A DNA stretch of 64,000 nt from Anastatus disparis. Its lineage: Eukaryota; Arthropoda; Insecta; Hymenoptera; Eupelmidae. The notes under the pieces were generated by a model that did not search any database, was not told where the DNA came from, and was given only the letters and a program-made list of their open reading frames with translations. Location: NCBI GenBank assembly GCA_017163975.1, contig JAFFSR010000220.1, positions 10,682,001 to 10,746,000 of the forward strand. The letters run 5' to 3'. Position 1 is the first letter of the stretch. Every line of letters begins with the position of its first letter. The translations under genes were made by a program, and so were the position numbers. Of the stretch, positions 12,961 through 25,511 are shown piece by piece.

Positions 12961-15341
12961 CTTATTTCAAATTATTTTAAATGAAAAGAAATTTTATTTT
13001 ATTACTTGGTTAATGGTTAATGTTCAATGTCAATATAAAGTAAATCAATGACCATTGCACATTTTTTTTATTAAAGTTTATAAAAACCTTCAAAATACTC
13101 AATATTCTTATCAGTCTTAAAATCAATCCTTACACAATCAATTTATGTAAATAAAATTTTTTATTTATTTTCTTTTAAACAAAAAACTCTGAATGAATCC
13201 ATACAACCTGATCCATTCATTGTATGGAAGAAAAAAGAGCTAAATGTGTACCGACAAAACCGATATTTTCCTTAAGAGTATAGAAAAATGTATTCAAATC
13301 TAGGTCAATTGTCTTCTCATCCAGAAGTTTATCCGTCCCCCATGTTCGAACCGACCTTGCTTGTCGGATTTCTATTATATTTAAAAAAAAAGTAGAAAAA
13401 AAATAAAAATAAAAAAAATATGCCATGGCCGAACGAACTTCCCTCTTTACCCCCATTGGAGGGAAAAGAAAGTAAAACTAATAAAAATATATATTACTTT
13501 AGTATTTTTTCTCATTTTCATCTAGTTAATTGGAATTCATTGGTCGAAAAGGGACAATAATAAATGTCAACCATACGTACAAAACGATTTTCTTTTTTAA
13601 TTTTTTTCGTTGACAATATTATGAGTTAATGGAAAAAATGGTTATTATAACCTAAATATAATTTTGATATTGTTACATTGCTCTTATACGGTTGATAATT
13701 GAAGTTTTATGTTATTTCTTAAGTACTTTATATAATACGGTAATGTAATAGGGATCAATTAAGACATTTTTTTTTACATTGATCTTAATTGAATGAAAAG
13801 GCAATATATTTTTATTTATTTCAATATTTTAATTGAATAAATATCAAATTCAATCATCCTAACAATTGTCCTAAATTCTTATTTTTTTCAAAATTTTAAA
13901 CAAATGAAATGAAAATTTTTGCGGTTTTGTTATTTACAAAATCTTTGATATTTTTTTATTTTTGCGAAAATTCAATAAGTTTTCCGTTCCTGTTATTACC
14001 TTCATAATTTAAATATTTTCTGCGCGTTATTTTATCCGTTTACCTTCAAAGTTGCATTGTTTGTAAACAAGTCGCAAACAAGAGGGATATTTTTATAAGG
14101 TTTTTTTTTTAATGGAAAGAACGAAGTATGAATACGTACAACTGTTATTAAAAAAATTCAAAAAATTCATGTAAACAGGATATTTTGAAGCAAAAGATTA
14201 TTAGAATCAAAAAAACATTCCAATTTAAATCTCATATACTCTGTGATCAACAATATCACAATAAACAATGGGAACCATAAACTGATTAAATGCACTGTCC
14301 TTTAAAAATAGTTCGCTCGGTAAACAATCATTTGCAAAGACTGAATAACGCATATTCTCTCCTCAAATCAAATTAATAGTTCTATTTTGAATTCGCAGCT
14401 TTTAAACTTGAACTATAAGCCGTTGAAACGTAAATGGTCATATACATACCAAATGATTGTATTGTCGGTTTACATTTGAATTTTGTATATATACACACAG
14501 AATTCAAAAGAATTCACATTCATAATTCTCTCGATAATACCATAAAACGATAGAAAAGAAATCTTAATATCCTGTTTTAACAAGGAAAGAAAGGTTAATC
14601 GTTCTAATAGAATTTCATGAATTCGCATAGATAATAACACGCGTTAAATATCTTTTATGCACAAAACAAAAAATCCAATCGACGATAGACAAAAGCCAAA
14701 ATGGAAAATGGAAAGCTTTTTCGCAAAATTTACGTTTATAAACTAACTGCCTTTCTCTCCTTTCTTCTCCGTTCTATATCCATTAATCTTTTAAAGCAAT
14801 GTGGGTTTTGTAATCCAGTGACGCATTCCCCAGTGAATTTTCTCACTTCATTATTATATATGCGTGTTACGTACGCGTTGTAATAAGCAAAAAGAGAAAA
14901 GAAAGATACATTGAGGGGATAATAAAAAGAGAATATATGCGGTAAATTTTCCTTTTAGAAAGGAAAAAAATGGTGCTTACTGCAAAGGGGTAGAAAGGTG
15001 GTCTATTTATAGAGTATGTGCAGAACGCGTGAACTTCATTTCACCCTTTTTTTCTTCTTTTTTTTATAAGCGCGTGAATGCGCAATTTCATAAAAAGGTG
15101 GAAGAAAAAAAAGGAGTTAATAATGCGCTGAGAAACTCATTTTCCACGTGTTTTTTTTTTAACTTTTTATTCAGTGAACTTGTTAGAAAGGAAATTGTCC
15201 GCTTTTGTGGTCGCTCATTATATAGGGAAGTTTATGGAAATTTTAAATAATGATGTTTAACTGTTTATGTACATTATTGCGTTATTTTAAATTTTATCAT
15301 ACTTTTCAGTTTTTTTTTATAATTAATGAAGTGTACTAAGT

Positions 15342-15368
15342 ATTTGTTTCTTTTTGTTTCAGGTACGT
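15342..15368 (+). promoter_or_regulatory. Candidate recursive-splice (ratchet) site 1
   Basis: A long pyrimidine tract ending TTTGTTTCTTTTTGTTTCAG is joined directly to GTACGT, with the AG|GT boundary at 15,362/15,363. A strong 3' splice site abutting a strong 5' splice site with a zero-length exon is the hallmark of ratchet points in very long insect introns. It implies that the host transcript runs on the + strand. Confidence 0.5.
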
Positions 15369-16742
15369 GTATCTTTACTTGGATATTGAATTAAAATATC
15401 GATTATGTAAGTAAATGTTATAATATGTATTAAAATTTAATTTTTGTTTAATAATCTATTAATTAAAATCTCGTAACGAGAATAAAAGAGATTTGAGTCT
15501 TAGATTTTCTTCTTACTTTCAAGTCGTTTTTCTTATATCGAATTATCAATAAAGCTGTGACCAATCAGTCTAGCATTCATTTTTTTAAAGTTCTGAATTA
15601 TTTTGCTTAACTTTTGCGACTTTTCTTTTTTTTAAATTTCATTAACTGATTATTCTAAGAAGTTTTTAGCAAAATTATATTAAACTTAAGATCAAAACTG
15701 TTAAATAAAAAAAAAATTGTTAAAGATACTTCATTTGCTCAAAGTTATTAAGAAATAAATATAAAAACAAATATCTGTTCAAAACTTAGAAATGATTTTT
15801 GCTCGAGTTTTTATATTATTCTTTTTTAGAACTTTTTAACAAATTAAGTAATTTTTGGATATATTTTTTTAACAAAAGGTTTTAATTTTAACTTTTATGT
15901 AATTATGATAAAAATTATATGGAGCTCGTAGTAAACTAATGCAACATTTAATAAAAGACTTTCGAGCACAAACGAAATAGTTCTGAAAAACACAAACTGA
16001 AAAATAAAGTGTTAGACCATTTTCCATGATTTTGAATAAAAATATTATCCCAAAATTACAATAAAATATCAGATCCAAATCCTTTAGACTCTTTTTTAGA
16101 GATAAGACTTTTTCAAATTTACAACTCGATTTACGAGCATTAGAAATTGGAAGATAGTAATAATAGTTGAATTAATTTTTTATGTCATGCAACAAAATTT
16201 AAACTTTTTGATTAAATTATTAAAAAAAATAGATATAAATATAAATTTACTTTAAAAAGAAACGTATATGTTTTAGTAAATCCAATTATAACATTGAAAA
16301 AAAATGATTTCTAAATTAACAAATGTAATAAAAAGAATTTCATTACAAAATCATCATTATAATATATCGTCAAGAGGATGAGAAACAAAAAAAAAACCCT
16401 TTGAACTGCAGTACATAGAAAAGTAAAACGAATCAAATCATTCAGCGTTTTCTCTTTAAATTGTACAAAGCTCTCTCGTAGCACACAATACCGCTAGGAA
16501 AATGCGCATCGTCACAACTCACTGCCAAAAAAGATTAGATTTAACGATGGGATAAAAATACTTTATATCCTATCAATCCCTTTGCTAACATGCACCTATA
16601 TACGTATATACGAATCGACTACTTGTCTCTTCTTTTTTTTTTTTTCTTAACAAAATTTAAAGACCATGATCAACTTATTTACGGTCGAAACGTCGCGCAG
16701 TTGTACTCACGGATTTACAATCAGCGGAGATACAAATAAAAA

Positions 16743-16758
16743 AGAAGAAGAAGAAGAA
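16743..16758. repeat. (AAG)n microsatellite
   Basis: Five AAG units within a purine run. Confidence 0.7.
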
Positions 16759-18646
16759 AAAAACAAGCAACAAAGAATAAAAAAAAAGTTTTAGCAACGA
16801 TCAAAAGACTTAGCGCTAACCTCATTCTTATATATATACATACACCCAGACAAAGGGAACTCTTTTATCTAAGCCTTGATTTTTATTACGGCTTTCAATT
16901 CCTATATACCCAGGCACAGGTTGTTTGTGGTTTGAACTTTTGTACGTATCGTTTTCTCTCTTATTCTCATATATTCTTTTTTTCTACTTATTTTAATCGC
17001 ACTTTATTTTATACGCAAAGATTGAATGAGTCTTATACTTTTTTTTTAAGAATTATATTATGTACGTACCACAATTTCAGCTATTTCAGAAAAATAAACA
17101 ATAATAACGTTTAGTATAAACCATAACCGAGGCTCGTACACGTGAGATTTTCTATTTTTTTTTTCTTTCATTTTTTATCTCTTTTTTTTAATGTATCTCT
17201 ATGTACATATATTCCGAATCTAGGACTTTCGCTTGATGTTAGATTGTATTAGCGGTTCAGAGGGGTTTTTTTTTATCATTGATTTGATCCTATGATTTAT
17301 TCATGCTGTATACGATGTGTACATGATTATGTCAACATAATATTAATCGATAAATTAAATGTACATTGTACGTGAAATTTCGTTGTTTATGCTAATGTAT
17401 TTGATGAAATAATGCTTTATTTTTTTAAATTATTAATATAAAGAAGGCAGATATTTATCATTATATTCGTTTCTTTAGATCGATGTAGAAAAAAAGAAAT
17501 TTGTGCATGAGGGAAATAGGATAACGGTAAAGATTATATTTTAATATTATTGAAGTGATTTCTTTTGATTCTGCCATACCGAATTTTCATTCAATCATTC
17601 TTTTTATTAAATTTTCATGCAATTTTATTTTCTTTAGCCAAGTCTATACTATATTAGATATTTTGTATATTCTTATTAATTTAAAAATAATCTTTTCAAG
17701 CAAAAAAACGAATATAGAAGAAAATAAAATGAAAATCAATTTTACAAATAACCGAAAGCAATTGTTCGATAAACCGTTCGGTTATCCTATCAATCAAACA
17801 CAATTCAGATTTAATTTAGATTATTTTATTTTTCTAAAAAAGAAGTATACATACAATTTTCAACTAAACTGACATCTGTCTTGAACAGAAAATCTTTTTT
17901 AGTTTTCAGCCTTTAACTTTTTCAATGTAACACGTGCATGCACATGGAAACCCGTCGGAAAGTAAATAGGAAATTTATTTATGGAAGCCAAGTGTGCTTA
18001 TAATAGATAGAAAATGTAAACGAATGAAAAATTATAGTTTCGCGTGGTAATCAATACAGACGTTGACCGGATTATTATTTGTTTTTGTTAAACAGTTTTA
18101 TTATCTATTGTTGATTTTTTTATCAAAGAATTTTCAAACAAGAATAATTTTTATTTATTGCTTACATTTTTTAAATTAATGGTTTTAACGAAATTAATAT
18201 TTTTTTATTTTTATATTATGATAGTGATGAGTTATCTTCAAGGATTAATAAACTCGAGTAAAAGAATTGTTGATGGATCTAATTTTATAAGAAATGAAAT
18301 AAAATCTTTTTTCACCTCTTATATAGACACTTAAACAAAAGTTATAAACTGAAATTAAAAAAAAGTTATTATAGTTTGACGAGCAGTAAATAATAAAAAA
18401 AATTTTATATGGCAATTTTTATCATTTTATAAAGAGTTTAATAAAAATACAACTTTAATTAGAAAAAAAGATTAAATTAATATAAGTTCAATATTTATAA
18501 AAATTGAATAGTATTTGCAAACTCACACATAAAATTTTTATTCTCGTATAAAAAAATTTTAAAAAATTATACGAATTCTACCATAAATTAAAAAAAAACA
18601 TTTGAACTTGAAACATTACTATTTGAAGAAGTACGAACGTTACTTA

Positions 18647-18836
18647 TTTTTTTTAACGTCGCTGTATTTCAGCTGTCATTGCGATACTAATTAGCGACGG
18701 AGATCGTCAGTGTGTTCGCGAACAAAGCATATGTAACATACAGTGGTGCTAGCATAATCGGTCAAGAGCGGGATTCGAACTCAAAACCCCGAGATTACGA
18801 ATCTATCGTTCTACCGAGTGAGCCACTGGGACCTCG
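18647..18836 (-). repeat. tRNA-derived SINE, copy 4
   Basis: Near full length, with tail element AACGTCGCTGTATTT, body and tRNA head. No clear flanking duplication. Confidence 0.9.
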
Positions 18837-21800
18837 AGTTTATTATCATATCCACAACTTACAACCATATAAACGTATCATGAAAATGTAGTATAAAACT
18901 TTTTAAAACAAGAAAGAAACTTGAATTTTTCTTAACCTTGATAAAAGGGAGAAAAAAGAAAGTTTCGTAAGATATTTATAGTTGGGTAAATGGTTCGGAT
19001 ATCACATACGTGTCTACACGTGTACACTTGTCAACATGTGTTTCACCACGCGATTGTCCTTTTACAACCCCCTTACGTAAGGTACTAATGAAGATGTTGA
19101 CGATGGACAATCCTTGTCTTTTTAAACGTACAAAAATACACTTTGTTACCAGTTGCTCTCCTGAGATTACTACGTTAAATGTGTAATTTTTTTATTGCGA
19201 AAGAAATAGTCCTTTTTTAAAAAACAAATAAGTAAATCTATGATTACATCAAAATGCCCATTTTTTCAATTTTATCTATTAGTTAATACATTTTACGTAA
19301 TTAGAAAAAATAACAAAAAAAAAATTATCATCTAAAAAAAGTCTAAGATTAAGGTCATAAAGCATATATAAATTTTAGAAAGGAAATGCATTAAATTTTT
19401 TTCTCGATACTGATCTTCGAAAGGTTGCTTTCTTTTTTTTTGCGAACGAGCAAGGTTAGAAAACTTAAATCGATTCTATCAAGAAGGAAAGTAATTATTA
19501 TGTGCTATACAACGAATAGCATTAACTTCCGCTTGACTTTATAAGCACGTTTATGAAATTTTTCTCTTTTCTTCATATTGATAATGCGATATTATTAATT
19601 ATTTTTCACAATTTTCTTTGAAATTAACGTTCAAATTTATTATCAAATTATAATGAATTTTGTTAAATAGATTCTAGTTAATCTTTGTTTTTATTTTCAC
19701 AACATTTTAAACTGTTATAGTGTAAAATTGTTACATTCGTTTACGGCAGTAAAAAAAGTTAACCTCAAATTTATACTATCCAAAGGTTACAACAAATACA
19801 TATAAAGTATCTAACAAAATCAAAGCAAAGGTATTTTCTCTTTTGCAAACATATTTCATACTTCATTACAGTACGTACATACGAAAATCAAAAAAGCAAA
19901 AATTCTCTCGGTCATTTAATTCCTTTGTATCGTTAAAATAAAATTATTCTCTTCGACATAACTTTGCAAAATTCCTTTATTTCTTGCATTGCCCGAATAA
20001 AAAAAAATACGTCCAAGTGTAAAGAGAGCACATAACGTTTGGAAAGAAAAAGAAGTTAAATAAAGTATTATAGGGTATATATGTACAAGTTGGTGTTGTG
20101 CGGCTGCTTTTGACTTTTCTTAGTTATACTCGGTGGCTCGTAGAAAATTTTCTTATAAAATTTACGAGTTTAAAGTCAAAGGCGGTAATATATAAATCAG
20201 CCTTTTTTTTCATTCTTTTTTAAACTCCAAGTTTTCGCGACTTATGAGGAGAGAAAAATGTTAGGTTTATACAGCTAAAGTATACGAAGCATATATTTAC
20301 CTTTGGATTTCAATGTCTTTTTTATTGTATCTTTAATAACGATTATTGAGAGAAAATCGTTAAAATTTTTACTTAAATATTTCAAGCGCGTTAATTTAAA
20401 CGTGTTATCACGTCGATGATTGGAGGTCGATTTATTTTTAGACGAGATTGTTTAAAGATGAAAAAGAAAAATTTTTTTTTCATCAATTTTAGTACTATTA
20501 ATAGAAAAGTAATACTCTTATAATAAAGTATATAATTTCATATTGAAATTCCCGAGCTAGCTTTGAAAATAAAATACATTTACGTAAAGATGAAATTATT
20601 TTCTAATTTTAAATATTAATTCGCAAAATAAGATATTATTTCTTATTTAAATTATTATCCATTCTGAGAAATACAAGAGTCTTCCTACTTTAAACGTTAC
20701 ACAATCAATCCAAACTCTTTCGGTGTATATTATCTCCGTTTAATTTTATATCTGAAACTGACTTACAATAAATCATAACCTACAACTTTTAGTTAATATA
20801 ACCTTAAAATTTTTTCCCCACATTTTTCTAAAATATAATCAAACGTATATGCATAAAAATAATAAAGAATAGGATACATTCATTACAATGGCATTATATC
20901 GTAATGCAACAAGTCAGACGAGAAAAAGAAATGCAACCTTAAATCAAATGCATATAGTTACCTTAAAACACGAGCATACATGTATAATCGAACAATAATA
21001 CATACAATTCCGCCGAAACTTTAACCTCGCTAACAATAAACATGCTTTTTACATCATTAAAAGAAAAAAGCAGCCTAAAAACTCTTACTCTCATATACTA
21101 TCTTTGGCCTCACTATATGTATCTGCATAATATACATTATATTAAAACATATATCGATCGTTATGGTATTATAAAGAAAGCGCGGGTGTGTCCATCGTCC
21201 GGTAGCTGTTATAGGTTGCATTTATCTTTAAAAAGAAACAAAAAAAATGAGTTTTAAAGAATAAAAAGACTTGTTATAGTCTTATAGCTATTGCATTTCT
21301 CAACGCGAATTATACTCCGATCTTTATCCCTCTTGTATGTTTCTTTTTCTCTTTCTCTCTCACTTGGCTTTTGTAATTTATCGCGCGTTCACTTACGTTA
21401 AACTTATGTGTCCTTCTTTTTTTTTTTGTACAAAGCGAGGCTTTTATATCGTATAACGCTATGTGCCTACGAAAATGTATATATACGTATGGGAGGTAAA
21501 TATATAGAGGAGGGGAGAGATACACAAAGGGACTTTGTTGTATAGCGAAAGTTGTATAAGTCATATATAGAGTCTAACATTTTTTTTGTAGGTACACAGA
21601 GGAGAAATTCGTTGAGATGTTGATTTTTTAAGAAAATTCTTATTCTTTAATGGAGAGCTTTTTTTGGAGGGTGGTGATATGTGTATGGGTTTAGATTTGG
21701 ATTTATATTTTAATGATGTGTGTTGCTATACATTATTAGGATGTTTGTGTGCTGGGTGTGGAAAGCGATTTTAGTAATTGAATGCGAGAACGGTGAAATA

Positions 21801-22087
21801 AACGGGTGTAAAAAATATTTATTGAATTATGTTTTGGTAAAAATTCAAATTTTTAAATTCACATTTAACGTTCATGCGTGATCCGGTTAAGAAAGATAAA
21901 TAGATAATAATAAACGTGTAAATATATTTTTTGTGATTTATTTGTAGAAATTATTAAAAAATTTATCTGAAATTTATTTTAAAAATATTTTAATGATACT
22001 AAAAAAGATTTATTTGCAATTAAAATTTATAAAAATGATATAAATGAAAAAATTTATTTATAATAAAAATTTATAAAAATGATAATA

Positions 22088-22216
22088 TCCCTGGTAGAAA
22101 TCGTCACCATTTTTTGGCCAACCGTGGACTATTAGTTAAAAACACAGCCATAACCTATAAAGGTAACAAACGAGTAGCAGATACAGCATTTTTATTGGTG
22201 AAATTTCTACCAGGGA
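22088..22216. mobile_element. Short TA-flanked MITE
   Basis: 129 bp bounded by TCCCTGGTAGAAAT and its exact inverse ATTTCTACCAGGGA, with TA directly outside each end. Non-coding. TA flanks and short inverted termini suggest a non-autonomous Tc1/mariner-type element. Confidence 0.75.
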
Positions 22217-25200
22217 TAAATAAGAAAATTTATTTATAATAAAAATTTATAAAAATATAATAATATTACAATGATATTAAAAAAAATTTATTAATAAATA
22301 TGTCGTTTTTTGAATGCTTTTATATATGGTATAAAATTGTAAATTTAATTTTTTGCAAGGATATTTTATAAAACAATTAAAATTAGCATTAAAAAAAATC
22401 TGTATTATTAATTTTATAGACAATTTTTATATGACATTATCCATTGTCGCCTGTATTTATGCAATCAATTTTTTTAAATACGTATTAAAATTTATCTTCC
22501 CATCTATATTTAAATATTTAAATTAAAATAAAGAAAAATGAAACATTTTAAAAATTATACCATAATTAAATTATTTATCAATCAAATAAACAAACAAAAC
22601 AAACATCCGTCGCCTTAAATGTAATTTTGAATAATTAATTCAAAATACGTATACATAGAGGTAACATGAAAGTATCGCCTGTTTGACTGCAACCCAATTT
22701 ACTTGCACGACTTTACGGATGCATAACAGTTTAACCGCCGTGAATGAGACTGTTTACCAACTTAAAACACGAGATGGAACCTGCTTTACAACATTGGAGT
22801 GTATTCGTTTCGATGAGGTAGTTTTAATAGTTTAATTAGTTGTTAAGTTTTTTATGTTTTTTTTTTAACATTTTTTTTAATGATATTTTATAAAATTATT
22901 AACAAAATTTCAATGAAATTTAGTGTTATTATGAATTTATATATTTTATTTATTTTATATATTGATTGTTTATTCGAGTGCTTTATTAATTAAAATTATT
23001 TATATTTTATAAATAAATATTGTAATTTGGTTTAAATTTAATATAAATTTAATTACACAAAATATATTTATAATTAAGAAAACGTAATTATTAATCAAAT
23101 CCAAAAGTATCTTTTGTTTCTAAGTTGAACATACCTTTTATAAATAGAACTAATAAATTCTATACTTATTCATTTACCAAATTCAATATCGAATAAATAA
23201 CGAAAACAAGCTTTTCTCATCTGAAAATAAACTTTAATTTAATAAAATTCTCAGCTCATCGCTAATTATCGAACAAAGCATTTTCCATTACCGTAAACAC
23301 TAAATTTCTCCTCGAATCCTTGCACAAGGCAAAATAGTCCAACATCATTTCATTACTCATTTTTTTCTCTTCCATCCGAAAAAATTTTTCGAGGGTACAA
23401 TTACTGTTCCAAAGGTGAAAGCCAAACGGTGTGTTGCAAGTACATAGGTAGCTATCGCGTGTTAATTTTCACTCTTAAAAGCCATTTTATATATATACAT
23501 ATATATGAATTTACTTTTATTCAATGCTATTGCGCGCGTGCCAATTATATTTGAAGCGAGATTTGTTTACTACACCTCTTGTTTTTTTTTTTTCAGCGAT
23601 CGAATCAGGGTATATGTGTATGCATGCATGTAACTGATTCTAAGGTGATAAAATTGGATTAGGTTGAATGAGCTTATAAGCTTTTTGTTTCTACTTATGT
23701 AAAACTAGATTAACTAGTGGGATTATTAGATGAAAAACAATAAAAAAAAAAAAAAAACAATAAACATTTTTTTTATTGTTCTCTTTTTGTTGTTTTATTT
23801 GTTTGCATTTGGTGTACAGTATGTCAGTTACACAACGGCTGGTTAAAAAAACTTTTCAAATGTAATTATTGTAATTATATTGTGCTTGAAAAATCATTCG
23901 TTGGACTTTTATTTTTCTTTCCTTTGATATTTTTAACATGGTTAATCTTTATGGTTTGATAAACGTTCTGGTTTATATATCGAGGAAATAATTAAACTAA
24001 TGGGCATGAAAGTTTAAAAGTGCATTACGTTTAATTATAATAAATACAGTCGTTTAACTTTTATGCAATCGATAATCATATCTCATCCATATTTCAAGAA
24101 ATTCTCTTTTTTTCTTCTTTCGCTGTAAAACAACAAAACGTAAGCAATAAATTCTTTCGTAAATGATAAGATGGACTTTATTTTTTCGTTTTTTCAATAT
24201 ATTAATCCGAATTTTAATTTAAATAGCACTTTTTAATTTAACGCACCTTATATTTATCTTCGAAATAATATAGTAGCTGATCGTTATTAATTAATACCGC
24301 CATATTAAGTAATTTTAATATTTACTTCGATTTAAGTACGAACGATTAAAAAATATATAATTGAATGTAATTTTTAATTAATTTTTATGGCAAATAAATC
24401 CGTTACCCAAAAAATTCTTTTTTTTTTAAACGAAATTCCCAATATACACAAGCTTACAAAGTTATATCTTCTTACAGAATCGATTATTTATATTTAATCA
24501 TAAAACACATAATTTTGTTTTTTTTCCTCGCATAAGTTATGCTTACGACTCTGGGGCTTCTCCAATAAATTAACATTATCCAAAAGCATAAACTCTCAAT
24601 CGTTGACATCGATGACACTTATAATAAAAAGGACATAAACTGCGGAAGCTGCAATATAAAAGTACCACTTATATGTATACGAAATATAACCGATACGCAA
24701 TGTATATGTGCGTCAATGAGTTAACAGTATTTTTCGTTGTAATATATGGATCCTAAAGAAGCCATGAATTTTTGTATCTTTCAGAGAAAAGAAAGAAAGA
24801 AAAAAAAGAAACTTATAAAATAACGTTGTACCGAATATTGAAAAATACTGGGGGTATCTCCGATGCTTTTTTTTCTTTAAAGTGCGAAATTAGCGTAAGC
24901 ATAAAAATCGATAAAAAGACTTTTGCTGTTTTTCTTTTATTTTTTGTTCTTTTTTTTTTGTACGAATACAAGAGGCTTGAAATTATTGCGTATACCCTCG
25001 AATATAAGATAATTTTTATCGTCGCTTTCTTTTCATTGATCGTTAAAATTTTTATAATTAAATCGGCCAAAGATTGCGTCGAAGTTCATATTTATTGAGC
25101 CTTTCTGCCGATGCACGCAGCCAACCTTACCAGTGAAAGGTGAAAGAAAAGAAATATTAATAAGCAAGATCAAATTGTGGAGAAAATTCGATGAAATATC

Positions 25201-25483
25201 AAAGAAAAAATTAGAATTAACAGGCGAAAAATGTTATAGTTCTCCTCTGTAAAAAAATAAAAATATCAGATTTTTATCAAGAAATTTTAATTAATTATAA
25301 ATATTCATCACCAAAACATAGCTACCGTAAGATAATTTTCAAGGAAAAATATTTAAATATTTAAACGATGGTCAAACGTATTACAAAGTAGATAAACTAC
25401 ATGAAAAAAAAAATTAACTTGTTCTGACGCATTTTTCATATATTCCATTCCATACAAATTACAGCTTATAATCCAATGTTATT

Positions 25484-25511
25484 ATTTCGTTGCTTTCAAA
25501 AGCAACGAAAT
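25484..25511. repeat. 28-bp near-perfect palindrome
   Basis: ATTTCGTTGCTTTC is followed immediately by AAAAGCAACGAAAT. Thirteen of fourteen bases pair, with no spacer. Confidence 0.75.

Larger units (their letters stand above)
12221..18646. other. Non-coding AT-rich DNA containing ratchet candidate 1
   Basis: Nothing protein-like was found. It holds a hairpin (12,918-12,960) and the splice-type junction at 15,362. Polypyrimidine and polypurine tracts are frequent. Confidence 0.6.

Noticed and set aside
17555..17872. 105-codon + strand open frame
   Set aside because: Composition (Phe, Ile, Lys, Asn, Tyr) is that of random translation of AT-rich DNA. No domain, no signal peptide pattern and no neighbour support.
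22812..22830. let-7-like string TGAGGTAGT
   Set aside because: Only nine bases agree and there is no hairpin partner.
24772..25098. 108-codon + strand frame, also open on the other strand
   Set aside because: Both strands are open over the same low-complexity purine/pyrimidine runs, which is the sign of a chance frame.
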